64,000 nt of DNA from Lentisphaeraceae bacterium (lineage in GTDB: Bacteria > Verrucomicrobiota > Lentisphaeria > Lentisphaerales > Lentisphaeraceae), in the NCBI GenBank assembly GCA_021232515.1, contig JAJPOQ010000002.1:1-64000 (forward strand). The letters are read 5' to 3'. The position numbers and the translations under genes are program-made. Shown here in pieces: positions 35,518 to 45,210 of this stretch. Numbering within the stretch: position 1 is the first letter of the stretch; each line of letters opens with the position of its first letter. The notes under the pieces were generated by a model that was not told the DNA's origin, made no database searches, and saw only the letters and a list, made by a program, of their open reading frames with translations.

Positions 35518-36213
35518 CTAATCCTGTACTTTGTAACCTATTCCACGAACTGTCTCGATCATATCTGAAGCAGCACCCAATTTTCGACGAAGGGATAATA
35601 TATGTACATCTACGGTTCTACCGGTAATAATCACGTCATCGCCACGAACTTGTTCTATGATGCGCTCACGAGTGTAAACTCTACCTGGCTTGCGAGCAAG
35701 AAAGTACAAAATCTTATATTCAACAGCAGTTAACTTCAAAAGTTCGTCATTGTATGAAATTGAAAAATCATTTGGGTTCATATATAACCCCTTGAAGCGA
35801 ATAACCGGCTCTTCACCTTGTTGGCTACTTGAGACAACCTCACCACGACGAAGAATGGCACCAATTTTGGCGACTAAAACTTTTGGACTGAAGGGCTTAA
35901 CAAGGTAATCATCTGCTCCTAGTTTAAGACCTACAAGCTGGTCTGATTCGTCTGACTTTGCAGAAAGCATAACGATAGGTATAGATTTGTATGATATGTC
36001 TGACTTCAATTTAAAACAAACTTCAGTACCATCCATACCAGGCAACATAACATCCAGTAAAATGAGGTCTGGCTGGCGCAAGCGTGCCTCTTCTAGAGCT
36101 GACTCGCCATCTGCTACGGAAATGACTTCAAAACCTTCTTTCTCAAGATTAAAACGAATCAATTCACGTATATCTTCTTCATCGTCAACAACCATAATCT
36201 TCTTATTTTTCAC
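35518..36213 (-). CDS. phoB: Phosphate regulon response regulator PhoB
   Basis: Product of 231 residues. The receiver domain (1-120) has DDEED, phospho-acceptor Asp in LLDVMLPGMDG and Lys in VKPFSPK; the C-terminal winged helix is OmpR/PhoB type (TAVEYKILYFLARKPGRVYTRERIIEQV...GRTVDVHILSLRRKLG...IETVRGIGYKV). The start is a GTG with AGGAGG six bases upstream; it overlaps the phoU stop by one base. It should bind Pho boxes such as those proposed between pstS and the cotransporter gene. Confidence 0.93.
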   Translation of the reverse strand: MKNKKIMVVDDEEDIRELIRFNLEKEGFEVISVADGESALEEARLRQPDLILLDVMLPGMDGTEVCFKLKSDISYKSIPIVMLSAKSDESDQLVGLKLGADDYLVKPFSPKVLVAKIGAILRRGEVVSSSQQGEEPVIRFKGLYMNPNDFSISYNDELLKLTAVEYKILYFLARKPGRVYTRERIIEQVRGDDVIITGRTVDVHILSLRRKLGAASDMIETVRGIGYKVQD

Positions 36214-36905
36214 TAACTTCCTCCTGAATTGGCTGTTAAAAACTCATCTGCATGGTGACGAACAATTTGACCACTAACCATATAGTATACATCTTCAGCG
36301 ATGTTTGTTGCAAAATCACCAATTCTTTCAACAGTACGACATATTGATAGCATGAACAAAAGTGAATTCACTGGCTCAGTGTTATTTTCATCTTTTAAAG
36401 TTGCCTGTATTTCTTTGATAATTTCAATATTGAACTGATCTACAGCTTTGTCTTTTTCGCAAACTTCAGAAGCAAGAACAACGTCTTCATTTAAAAATGA
36501 ATCTAGACTTTTTCTAACCATGTCTAAACAAGCTTCGAACATTGGTCTAAAGCGTGAAGAAACTTGAATTTCACCATTCTCTTTAATTTTTAGTATGTAA
36601 CGACAAATATTTACTGCCAAGTCAGCCATTCTTTCAAGGTCATTGTTTATCTTCAAAACTGACACAACTATTCTTAGGTCATGGGCAACAGGTTGATAAA
36701 GAGCAAGTATTTTAAGACAGTCTTCTTCAATATTTACTTCAAGTTCATTTATACGATCATCACTATCTATAACTTTGTAAGCCAAAGGTTCATCGAAGTT
36801 ATCAAGTGCTCTTCCTGAAGAGCTTATATTTTTCTCTACTTCAGCACTAAGCTCCAGTAGACCGTCTTTAAGTCGACGGATTTCTCTATGCATGTGTGTT
36901 ATCAT
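36213..36905 (-). CDS. phoU: Phosphate transport regulator PhoU
   Basis: Product of 230 residues made of two PhoU three-helix repeats (about 7-95 and 115-210), with DLAVNICRYIL and DFATNIAEDVYYMVSG carrying the repeated metal-binding (E/D)xxx(D)-like pattern. PhoU links the Pst transporter to PhoR and represses the regulon when phosphate is plentiful. It sits between pstB (two-base gap) and phoB. Confidence 0.93.
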   Translation of the reverse strand: MITHMHREIRRLKDGLLELSAEVEKNISSSGRALDNFDEPLAYKVIDSDDRINELEVNIEEDCLKILALYQPVAHDLRIVVSVLKINNDLERMADLAVNICRYILKIKENGEIQVSSRFRPMFEACLDMVRKSLDSFLNEDVVLASEVCEKDKAVDQFNIEIIKEIQATLKDENNTEPVNSLLFMLSICRTVERIGDFATNIAEDVYYMVSGQIVRHHADEFLTANSGGS

Positions 36906-36907
36906 CT

Positions 36908-37729
36908 CTATCCAAACCTACCGCTTATATAATCTTCTGTTTTCTTTTCTTTGGGAGTACTAAACAACTGGTCAGTATCTGAGTACTCTATTAGTTCGCC
37001 TAAGTAGAAAAAAGCTGTTTTATCTGATACACGAGATGCTTGTTGCATACTATGCGTCACTATAACAATCGTATAGTTTTTCTTAAGTTCGTGAATAAGC
37101 TCTTCAATCTTCAAAGTCGCTATTGGGTCAAGTGCAGAACAAGGTTCATCCATTAGAATAATTTCAGGCCCACTTGCTATAGCTCGTGCTATGCAAAGTC
37201 TCTGCATTTGTCCACCAGAAAGACCAAGGGCTGAATCTTTTAATCTATCTTTCACTTCTTCCCATAAAAAAGATGCTCTTAAACTTCTTTCAACAGCTTC
37301 ATCTAAAACTGATCTATTTTTAACACCTGCAATCCGCAGTCCATAGACTACATTTTCATAGATAGATTTTGGGAATGGATTTGACTTCTGAAAAACCATG
37401 CCGACTCTGCGTCTTAAACTTATAACGTCCAAGTGTGGATCATAGTTACTTTGACCATTGATAGTTATGTCGCCATTATGGTGAACTCCATCTACTAAAT
37501 CATTCATCCTGTTGATATTTCTAAGCAAGGTTGATTTACCACAACCACTTGGACCAATAAAGGAGACTATCTGCTTCGCTGGTATATCCATGTTCACATC
37601 AAAGAGAACCTGTTTATCTCCATAAAAAAAGTCATAATTCTGAATATTAATCAGGGAATTTTCTTGAGGACTGTCATTATCTGAAGCTTTGCTCATTATT
37701 TTCTCTTCTAAAATTGCTTTGTCTGTCAT
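36908..37729 (-). CDS. pstB: Phosphate ABC transporter ATP-binding protein PstB
   Basis: Product of 273 residues. Walker [10 protein letters not shown] (about 59-67), signature [16 protein letters not shown] and Walker [16 protein letters not shown], followed by the switch His in [25 protein letters not shown], the usual PstB sequence. It energises phosphate import through PstC-PstA. The first 20-25 residues are an extra, poorly conserved N-terminus; a second in-frame ATG 11 codons in (MSKAS) is a possible start. Confidence 0.95.
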   Translation of the reverse strand: MTDKAILEEKIMSKASDNDSPQENSLINIQNYDFFYGDKQVLFDVNMDIPAKQIVSFIGPSGCGKSTLLRNINRMNDLVDGVHHNGDITINGQSNYDPHLDVISLRRRVGMVFQKSNPFPKSIYENVVYGLRIAGVKNRSVLDEAVERSLRASFLWEEVKDRLKDSALGLSGGQMQRLCIARAIASGPEIILMDEPCSALDPIATLKIEELIHELKKNYTIVIVTHSMQQASRVSDKTAFFYLGELIEYSDTDQLFSTPKEKKTEDYISGRFG

Positions 37730-37741
37730 TTTAAAATTTTC

Positions 37742-39580
37742 CTAAAACGCGCTGGTTGCGTATCTTTTCTTAAGTCTCTGACGAATAATTATGCCTGCTA
37801 AATTCAGCAAAGCGACAATACTTATCAGTAGTAACGTGGTTGCAAAAACTAGTGGTTGAGATGCTTCCGAATCAACTGTTTTAAAGCCAACATGATAAAC
37901 ATTGTAACCTAAGTGCAAAAACTTTCTTTCTAAACCAAACGGGAATGCTGAATCTATAGGAAGCTCTGATGCAATGTCCGCCACTCCAACTAACATAAGT
38001 GGTGCTACTTCCCCTGCTCCACGCGCCATGGCGAGAATCATGCCAGTAATAATACCTGGAGCACATGCAGGTAAAACGACGGTCTTTATCATTTGCCATT
38101 TTGAAGCCCCACACCCAAGAGCTCCTTCACGAATACCCCTAGGAACTGCAGCTAGAGCTTCTTCTGTTGCCACTATAACAACTGGAACTGTTAGTAAAGC
38201 AAGTGTGAGAGATGCCCAAAGCATACCGCCGGTGCCAAACATGGCACCATTGCCAGACTTAACCCAATCACCATAAAACAACTCATCAATTGATCCACCA
38301 ACATAATACACAAAGAACGCCAAACCAAAAGCACCATATACAATTGAAGGGACACCTGCTAGATTATTAATAGCAATCCTAACCATTCGAACAATTGTAC
38401 CTTGTTTGGCATATTCATGAAGAAAAATTGCCGCGATAACACCAAAAGGAGTTACAAAGATACACATAAGTATGGTCATCATGAGTGTTCCGACAATTGC
38501 GGGAAAAACACCACCTTCTGTATTTGCATGCCTAGGATCCTCAGTGAGAAAATTCCAAGCGTTTGAAAAGAACATCCCTATTTTATTTCCAGTGGAAAGT
38601 CTATTTGGGTAAAAATAGTGAATAACGTTACCAATAGTTACTTTTGAGTTATAACCTGAAGCTGTCGTAAACTCAAGAGTATGCTTATTTAGGTCTTTCT
38701 GTAAAGAAGTAACTTGTTTGACTAATTCACTTTCTTCTACTTTACCTTTTGATATTTTCTCCTGAATTTCCTGATAGTTTTTAAAGTCACTTCCACCTAT
38801 TTCAGATAATTTTAACTGAGCTTCACTAAATAGCTTTAAGTATTCTTTACTCTCTGGGTATTTAGCTTGCTCGTCACTGGGTAACCCTAAAAAACCAATT
38901 GAAATCTTATCAAGTGATTCAACTGCATTTCTATACTGTTCCAAGTACTGGATAGTTTCATTGTTAAACTTTAGTTTCTCGTAGTAGGGATACTGATCAA
39001 CTACTAGATTTTTATTTTTCTTAACAATGTCTGAAATAGGCCCAACCTGAATATCATAAGCCTTATCACGAATATTTTCCGCCTCTTGTACAAGCTTTGA
39101 AAACTCAGCTTCAAAACTAGCATCTTCAAAAGGAATCTCAGTTTTATCTTCTTTAATCAATTTTGTTGGAATAATGATCGCTTTACTATCATTCAGTCGT
39201 TCAACCATCATTAAGTTTTCTGGGTATTTTTTTTGCTCTATATCTTTTTTGTCGATATATATGAACGACAGATTATAAAGATCTCTATTTGCGACAAAGA
39301 GTTGTAATTCTTGAACGTCTTTAAACTCACCATTTATTTCTTTACGTTTTATTTGATCCTTTACGACAACACCAGCTATTGTCTTGCTGCCATTTATATT
39401 TACGCTAGAGTCTGGGTTTACCTTTACTTGAGCGACATCTTTAGGCCAAAAAGCGCTCAAACCTTGGCAAAGTATGTAGATTAGAATTCCCGTCACCATC
39501 AACAATCCAGTCGAAAGGCCAAGAGAAGTAAACCAAACCCAAGAGTCCCCTTTAGGTTTGTTTGTGTTATTTTTTTTCAT
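37742..39580 (-). CDS. pstA: Phosphate ABC transporter permease PstA, long form
   Basis: Product of 612 residues, about twice the short E. coli form. One N-terminal membrane helix (about 15-35) is followed by an insert of about 300 residues predicted outside the membrane with coiled-coil-like stretches, then the permease domain with membrane helices and the ABC coupling loop (EEALAAVPRGIREGALGCGASKWQMIKTVVLP). Long PstA and PstC forms are known in marine gammaproteobacteria and Pseudomonas. Confidence 0.92.
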   Translation of the reverse strand: MKKNNTNKPKGDSWVWFTSLGLSTGLLMVTGILIYILCQGLSAFWPKDVAQVKVNPDSSVNINGSKTIAGVVVKDQIKRKEINGEFKDVQELQLFVANRDLYNLSFIYIDKKDIEQKKYPENLMMVERLNDSKAIIIPTKLIKEDKTEIPFEDASFEAEFSKLVQEAENIRDKAYDIQVGPISDIVKKNKNLVVDQYPYYEKLKFNNETIQYLEQYRNAVESLDKISIGFLGLPSDEQAKYPESKEYLKLFSEAQLKLSEIGGSDFKNYQEIQEKISKGKVEESELVKQVTSLQKDLNKHTLEFTTASGYNSKVTIGNVIHYFYPNRLSTGNKIGMFFSNAWNFLTEDPRHANTEGGVFPAIVGTLMMTILMCIFVTPFGVIAAIFLHEYAKQGTIVRMVRIAINNLAGVPSIVYGAFGLAFFVYYVGGSIDELFYGDWVKSGNGAMFGTGGMLWASLTLALLTVPVVIVATEEALAAVPRGIREGALGCGASKWQMIKTVVLPACAPGIITGMILAMARGAGEVAPLMLVGVADIASELPIDSAFPFGLERKFLHLGYNVYHVGFKTVDSEASQPLVFATTLLLISIVALLNLAGIIIRQRLKKRYATSAF

Positions 39581-39586
39581 AAACTT

Positions 39587-41869
39587 TTAAACCGTCTTAT
39601 ATTTATTTCTGATGTGCTGACGGATAATCTCAGCCACAGTATTGATGATAAATGTGAGCACAAATAGAATAAGCGCACCAAAGAAAAGAGTTCTATACAA
39701 GGTTCCTTGTTTCGCTGCTTCAGGAAGCTCCGTTGCAAGGTTGAGTGAAAGAGTTCTCATACCATTAAAAATATTCATTTCCATAAGCCCTGTACCTCCA
39801 GCAGCGCACAGTACTATCATGGTTTCTCCAACAGCTCTACCTAAACCGATCATACATGCTGAAAATATACCTGCTGAAGCAGTTGGAATAACCACACGCC
39901 AAGTTGTCTGCCAACGACTTGCACCTAAGGCAAGAGAAGCTGAGGTAAGTGACTTAGGAACATTACTAAGAGAGTCTTCTGCGATAGTGAATATTATAGG
40001 TATGACTGCAAACCCCATTGCAAATCCAACAATCATTGCATTTTTCTGTGTATATTCGTAACCAAGCGACTCACTCCACCAACGAGAAAAACTAATTATT
40101 TCACGTCCCTGAGAGTCTACCACAGTAAAAAACCATGACTCAAGAACGGGTCCCATATTCCAAGCTACAACTGTCACCAAAATAAGAATTGGCGCAAAAA
40201 AGACAAATTCCATACCTTCAGTACATTTATAGCGAATCTTTGGAGGTAAGTAACTCCAAGCAGACCCCATTATAAAAGCTGCTAAAGGAACAGAAACAAT
40301 AACAAGAATAATGGAAGGAACCTTTGCTTCAACCATAGGAGCTAATATCAAGGCAGCAAGAAAACCGATAATTACCGATGGCAGTGAGGCCATAACTTCC
40401 ATCAAAGGTTTTATAATAGTTTTCCAAGAATCAGGCAAAAACTGTGACGTATAAATTGCCGCCAATATCGCGATAGGGACTGCAAAGAGCATTGCATAAA
40501 ACGTTGCTTTTAGGGTACCAAAGATTAATGGCATCATCGAAAGTTGTTTCTCTGCCTCTTCTGTCCCTCCAGTAGATGACCATAAGTACTTTGGTTCTGG
40601 TTGTCCTTCGTACCAGACTTTACTAAAGTATGTTTTTACACTTGCCTCAGGGTGAGGATCTGAAAGTTTTAAGATATTTAATTTGTTTTTATCATCTACT
40701 AGAAGAATACGATCATACTTACCAGAGATAATTGAGTGTTTAATGTCATAATCAAGAGTGTCTTCCCAGTTAACTGATTCGCTGGTTGAGTACATCAACT
40801 TAATTCTTTTACCGTTACTCACTAGGAAAGATTTATTTCTAAGACTTCTTGAGAACACTTCAGCGCCCCCATCTAGATCATCAAAAGTAGTCTTGGTAAG
40901 GCCAAAAACCCGAGGCATATCTTCACTCGGTTTATAAATTGAAAAACCTAAGAAACGCCCGGTTTTATTTGAAAAAATGACAGTACTACTACCAAATAGA
41001 TAGTTCATAGAAGCGATTTCTTTGTCTGCTTCGTCTTTAAATGGCTCAAACTTCTGAGAAAAACCAATTTTACCATTCTTAGTTCTGAAAGAAAACACTT
41101 CATTTTTGTCTGTGTAAACAAGTATAGAGTCGGCTTGACTGGAAATAATTATTTTTTGAATTTTACCTGTTATGTACTCTGTAAAGTTCAACTTTTCATC
41201 TACAGTAAGATCATCCGACACGTTACCGAACAAATCTACTGATTGTTTCAATGTAACGACCAAAAGCTGCTGTTGATTATTTTTCTCTGTAACGGCAGCT
41301 ACTATTTTCGTAGATTCACTTTGATTTGCAGCTATCTTTATCACCTTGGCTTCGTCTTCTGCGAGAGCTAAGTAAGGTTTTTGAGACATGGTAAAAATAG
41401 TTTTACTTTTTTGCCGACCGTTTTCATATTTATCTAGAAACTCTTGAGAGTAATTCAACTCGACAAGAGATACATGGCCCTTAGAGTTTCCAAGAGCAAC
41501 TAGCTGACGCTCTTGATCGTAGTTTACAGCAGTTATTGGCGAGTTATTTTCAAGTTCAAATTGTTTACTGGATATCTCATTATTCTTTTGCAGGTTTACA
41601 AGATATACTGAGTTTTTAGTTATAAATGCAGGTAGAGTAGTCCACTCGTCTACCGCAACATGTTCTATATCAACCTTAGGCAAATCAATTGTTTCAAGAG
41701 GAGAAACTTTAGCTTCTTCTAGAAGTGGAATAACTTCTTTTCCGATAAATATAAGGATTAGTAAAACTGCAGCTATGACTGACAGTCCTCCAACAGTAAT
41801 AAACTTCGACATAAAGCTATCGACGAAGAGCGTCCATTTAGAGATTTGATATTTTTCTGGTTGATCCAT
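39587..41869 (-). CDS. pstC: Phosphate ABC transporter permease PstC, long form
   Basis: Start taken at ATG 41869 (MDQPEKYQ); an in-frame TTG four codons earlier is possible. About 760 residues. A first membrane helix (about 25-48) precedes a beta-strand-rich insert of about 380 residues that may form a propeller outside the membrane. The permease part follows with LMEVMASLPSVIIGFLAAL and coupling loop DSLSNVPKSLTSASLALGASRWQTTWRVVIP. It pairs with PstA, whose gene is six bases away. Confidence 0.92.
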   Translation of the reverse strand: MDQPEKYQISKWTLFVDSFMSKFITVGGLSVIAAVLLILIFIGKEVIPLLEEAKVSPLETIDLPKVDIEHVAVDEWTTLPAFITKNSVYLVNLQKNNEISSKQFELENNSPITAVNYDQERQLVALGNSKGHVSLVELNYSQEFLDKYENGRQKSKTIFTMSQKPYLALAEDEAKVIKIAANQSESTKIVAAVTEKNNQQQLLVVTLKQSVDLFGNVSDDLTVDEKLNFTEYITGKIQKIIISSQADSILVYTDKNEVFSFRTKNGKIGFSQKFEPFKDEADKEIASMNYLFGSSTVIFSNKTGRFLGFSIYKPSEDMPRVFGLTKTTFDDLDGGAEVFSRSLRNKSFLVSNGKRIKLMYSTSESVNWEDTLDYDIKHSIISGKYDRILLVDDKNKLNILKLSDPHPEASVKTYFSKVWYEGQPEPKYLWSSTGGTEEAEKQLSMMPLIFGTLKATFYAMLFAVPIAILAAIYTSQFLPDSWKTIIKPLMEVMASLPSVIIGFLAALILAPMVEAKVPSIILVIVSVPLAAFIMGSAWSYLPPKIRYKCTEGMEFVFFAPILILVTVVAWNMGPVLESWFFTVVDSQGREIISFSRWWSESLGYEYTQKNAMIVGFAMGFAVIPIIFTIAEDSLSNVPKSLTSASLALGASRWQTTWRVVIPTASAGIFSACMIGLGRAVGETMIVLCAAGGTGLMEMNIFNGMRTLSLNLATELPEAAKQGTLYRTLFFGALILFVLTFIINTVAEIIRQHIRNKYKTV

Positions 41870-41896
41870 TTCTTTTTCCAAGGAATTAATAAAAAG

Positions 41897-41919
41897 GGCT
41901 ACAACTTAGCTGTAGCCCA
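41897..41919 (-). terminator. Hairpin between pstS and pstC
   Basis: Perfect 8-bp stem GGGCTACA/TGTAGCCC, loop of 7, followed on the minus strand by TTTTTATT. It probably ends most pstS transcripts so that the binding protein is made in excess over the membrane subunits. Confidence 0.8.
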
Positions 41920-41944
41920 AGGTAAAGTTTTTTAACAGTTGCTA

Positions 41945-42907
41945 TTATTTCTCAAGTGCACTTAAGAACGCTTTAGCTGCTGCTGCAGGTAATGGGTAGT
42001 ATCCATCTTTAACGACTATTTCCTGACCTTGCTTAGAAAGAGCAAACTTAATAAACTCTATCGTTAGCTTGTTTAGTTTCTGGCCTGGTTTTTTATTAAC
42101 ATAAATATTTAAGATACGAGCTAGCGGGTAAGATTTATTCAAACAGTTGCCAAGAGTTGGCTCGTTGTAGCTTTTGCCTGACTTTGAAAGAGGTAGAGCT
42201 CTTACACCTGAAGTCTTGTAGCCAATGCCAGAGTATCCTATTCCCGATATGTCGTTTGCTATAGAGTTTACAACTGCTGCTGATCCTGGCTGTTCTTTTA
42301 CGGTAGTTTTGTAGGAACCCTTACCTAGAGCTGTCTTAAGAAAAAAACCGTAAGTTCCAGATGCACTGTTACGACCATACAGTGAAATTGGTTTATCTTT
42401 AAATGAACCTTCAAGTCCAAAATCACCCCATACCTTGGCATCCTTACCACCAAGTTTGTATGTAGAAGAAAACGCTGAGTCTACGTCAACAAGACTCATA
42501 CCTTTAATTGGGCTATCCTTGTGAACAAATACAGCTAATGCATCAATTGCCACGCCAACTTTAGTTGGTTTGTAACCAAACCTTTTTTCAAACACATCGA
42601 CTTCTTTAGATTTCATTTCTCTGCTCATAGGGCCTAACTGAGAAGAGCCTTCAATAAGAGCTGGTGGTGCAGTAGAAGAGCCTTTACCTTCAATCTGTAC
42701 AGTAACGTTAGGGTATAGTCTTTTAAAAGCTTCTGCCCATAAAGTCATCATATTATTAAGAGTATCCGAACCGATACTATTTAGAGTACCTGAAACACCA
42801 GGAACAACCTCATATTTTTTAAGCCCAGAATCGACTTTCACAGATTCTGCATTTACAACACCAACAAGTGCCAGCAGTGTTACTAAAGTAGCGATTGCTT
42901 TTTTCAT
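41945..42907 (-). CDS. pstS: Phosphate-binding protein PstS
   Basis: Product of 320 residues with a signal peptide (1-20). Family motifs: GSDTLNNMMTLWAEAF, the phosphate loop region GKGSSTAPPALIEG, SREMKSKE, and GRNSASGTYGFFLK for the second phosphate loop, plus IGYSGIGYKT. It delivers phosphate to PstCA from the periplasm. It is the first gene of the operon, separated from pstC by a terminator hairpin, and has candidate Pho boxes about 95 bases upstream. Confidence 0.95.
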   Translation of the reverse strand: MKKAIATLVTLLALVGVVNAESVKVDSGLKKYEVVPGVSGTLNSIGSDTLNNMMTLWAEAFKRLYPNVTVQIEGKGSSTAPPALIEGSSQLGPMSREMKSKEVDVFEKRFGYKPTKVGVAIDALAVFVHKDSPIKGMSLVDVDSAFSSTYKLGGKDAKVWGDFGLEGSFKDKPISLYGRNSASGTYGFFLKTALGKGSYKTTVKEQPGSAAVVNSIANDISGIGYSGIGYKTSGVRALPLSKSGKSYNEPTLGNCLNKSYPLARILNIYVNKKPGQKLNKLTIEFIKFALSKQGQEIVVKDGYYPLPAAAAKAFLSALEK

Positions 42908-43002
42908 TCGTTTCTTACCGTATTTAATTATTAGTTAGACTTGCATACCCTTTCGGTATTTGCTGTAATTAAAGTCCTATAAACTGAATTTTATCCAATA
43001 AG

Positions 43003-43035
43003 CATTCAGTCAAACTGTCATTAATGTTCCATTAA
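43003..43035 (-). promoter_or_regulatory. Candidate Pho box for pstS
   Basis: Minus strand: three consecutive 11-base units beginning TTAATGG, TTAATGA and TTGACTG. The 11-base period (7-base repeat plus 4) is what PhoB/PhoP dimers recognise. The exact sequence differs from the E. coli consensus. Confidence 0.45.
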
Positions 43036-43148
43036 TTATTCATTCAGCAAAACTTGATATTATTAAAGAAATATTAATTTAGGGGGGGCTTATTAAAATT
43101 TTGTTAATTTTATGAAGATACGATTTGTAAAATCACATTGAAAATTGA

Positions 43149-43181
43149 TTGTTAAGCGATTTTAACAATGTTAAGATTCAT
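43149..43181 (+). promoter_or_regulatory. Candidate Pho box for Na/Pi cotransporter gene
   Basis: Three consecutive 11-base units beginning TTGTTAA, TTTTAAC and TTAAGAT, 25 bases before the start codon. Less regular than the pstS site. Confidence 0.3.
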
Positions 43182-43205
43182 AAAATATAAATTAACAGAG
43201 AAACG

Positions 43206-45140
43206 ATGAAATTACTCAAAATACTAAGTCTGAACATTCTCATGCTGGGATCAATGCTTTCAGGAACTGCGCATGCACAGGAAAAGCAAGATAGCAAAAT
43301 TGAACAAAGTGTTGAAGATACAAAAAGCAATGTTGTCGACCTCAAAAATGAATTTAATGAACCCTTAACAAATAAAAAGAATGAACCCTCCACCAGCGAG
43401 CTGGTACCAGAAACTCCTCAAAAAGGAAGTTCTAAACAGAAGAAAAGCGTTGACTCTAAAATCATAACTACAATGATCTTTAACCTTCTAGGTGGTCTAG
43501 GTATTTTCCTTCTCGGTATGCGTTACATGTCCGATGGTCTCCAAACTATCGCTGGTAGTAGTCTTAAAAAACTTATCAAAGCAGTAACAGACAACCGTTT
43601 CATGGCTTGTGGTGTTGGTGTCATGGTAACTCTTCTCGTTCAATCATCTTCAGTAACTACGGTTATGGCCGTTGGTTTTGTTAACAGTACAATCATGGAA
43701 CTTCACCAAGCTATCGGTATTATCCTTGGTGCAAACATCGGTACAACTATTACTGGTTGGGTTCTTTTCCTTAAAATCGGTAAGTGGGGTCTGCCTATCC
43801 TAGGTATTGCTGCATTTGTATATCTCTTCAATAGAAAAGAAAGTGTTAAGTACTTTGCTATGGCTGTTATGGGCATTGGTATGGTGTTCTTTGGTCTAGA
43901 ACTAATGAAAGCTGGTTTTAAACCTATTAAAAGTATTCCTGCCTTCGAAGCTGCATTTCTTCAATTTAGTGCGACATCATACTGGGGTGTTCTCAAATGT
44001 GCTTTTGTCGGTTGTCTGCTAACTGTTATTGTACAGTCATCGTCGGCTACACTGGGTATAACTATTGCTTTAGCGTCAACTGGTGCTATTAACTTTCAAA
44101 CTGCAGCTGCCTTAGTACTTGGGGAAAACATCGGTACAACTATAACAGCATTTTTAGCATCAATCGGTTCTTCATCAAATGCAAAAAAGGCCGCTTATTT
44201 CCATATATTCTTTAATGTAGTTGGGGTGCTTTGGATAACCGCCCTATTTAACCCATATCTAGATATGATACGCTATATCATGACTAACTTCATGAACATA
44301 ACCGATATTAATGCCACACAAATGATTGATGGCAAAATGCAATATATAAATGTCACGGGTGCTATAGCCATGGTGCACTCAGTCTTCAATATTACAAACG
44401 TTATTCTTTTCCTACCTTTTACTGGAATTGCCGCAAACATCTTAAATAAGTTTGTTGCTCGTCAAAAAGGGGAAGGTCAGTATCTTACTCACCTCGATTT
44501 TCAAATATATGATACTGCGTTCGCTGCTATTGAACAAAGTGCATTCGAAATTGAAAAAATGAATGAAAAAACTAAAGACATGCTTGGACTTTTAGAAGAA
44601 TCTCTTGAAAAACCTAAAAAGAAAATTTCCGACAAAATTTTTGAAGGTGAACAAATTCTCGATGTTGTCCAAACCGAAATCACTCAATTTTTAACCGATG
44701 TCCTTTCCGGCACACTTTCTCATGAACAAACTGAAGAAGCTAAGAAACAAATACTTTTAGCTGATGAGTACGAGTCTATCTCTGACTACATCATGCAACT
44801 TCTAAAGTTCTTTTTAAGACTAGAAGAAAATGACCTTTCTCTGAGCCCTGAACAAAAAAGTGAAATACTTGACCTTCATAAGCTTATCAAAAAACAATAT
44901 GAAAAAGTTCATGAAAGTGACACCGACCTTGCTCAGCTATTTACCGAATCTAAAAACTTGGCTGACTCTTTAACTGTTCATATCAAAAAACTTCGTGCTA
45001 CACATTTGGATAGGATCTCAAATGAAAAAATGCCTCCACTCCTGAGTACATCATACTCCGACATCATCAATGCATACCGTAAGATTAACAACTTGCTAAC
45101 TCACGTTGTTGAGACTAAAACAAATAAGAAACATTCATAG
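43206..45140 (+). CDS. Na+/phosphate cotransporter family protein with PhoU-like tail
   Basis: Product of 644 residues. Signal-like N-terminus (1-24), then a charged linker of about 65 residues, then the duplicated Na/Pi-cotransporter core: GVMVTLLVQSSSVTTVMAVGFVN and the second QSS repeat VIVQSSSATLGITIALA, with matching GANIGTTITGW and GENIGTTITAF. A cytoplasmic PhoU-like helical domain follows (about 430-640). It is low-affinity sodium-driven phosphate import, divergent from the pst operon. The acidic linker before the first membrane helix is unusual. Confidence 0.88.
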   Translation: MKLLKILSLNILMLGSMLSGTAHAQEKQDSKIEQSVEDTKSNVVDLKNEFNEPLTNKKNEPSTSELVPETPQKGSSKQKKSVDSKIITTMIFNLLGGLGIFLLGMRYMSDGLQTIAGSSLKKLIKAVTDNRFMACGVGVMVTLLVQSSSVTTVMAVGFVNSTIMELHQAIGIILGANIGTTITGWVLFLKIGKWGLPILGIAAFVYLFNRKESVKYFAMAVMGIGMVFFGLELMKAGFKPIKSIPAFEAAFLQFSATSYWGVLKCAFVGCLLTVIVQSSSATLGITIALASTGAINFQTAAALVLGENIGTTITAFLASIGSSSNAKKAAYFHIFFNVVGVLWITALFNPYLDMIRYIMTNFMNITDINATQMIDGKMQYINVTGAIAMVHSVFNITNVILFLPFTGIAANILNKFVARQKGEGQYLTHLDFQIYDTAFAAIEQSAFEIEKMNEKTKDMLGLLEESLEKPKKKISDKIFEGEQILDVVQTEITQFLTDVLSGTLSHEQTEEAKKQILLADEYESISDYIMQLLKFFLRLEENDLSLSPEQKSEILDLHKLIKKQYEKVHESDTDLAQLFTESKNLADSLTVHIKKLRATHLDRISNEKMPPLLSTSYSDIINAYRKINNLLTHVVETKTNKKHS

Positions 45141-45172
45141 TTGACAGTATTCATTTTTGCTTAATCGTTGTC

Positions 45173-45178
45173 TATAAT
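45173..45178 (+). promoter_or_regulatory. Probable -10 box of the PP2C gene
   Basis: TATAAT located 33 bases before the ATG. The -35 is unclear: TTGACA at 45141-45146 is too far (26-base spacer) and TTCATT at 17 bases is weak. Confidence 0.35.
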
Positions 45179-45210
45179 TGTAAATTAAATTAATTTAAGA
45201 ATGGTTTGAT

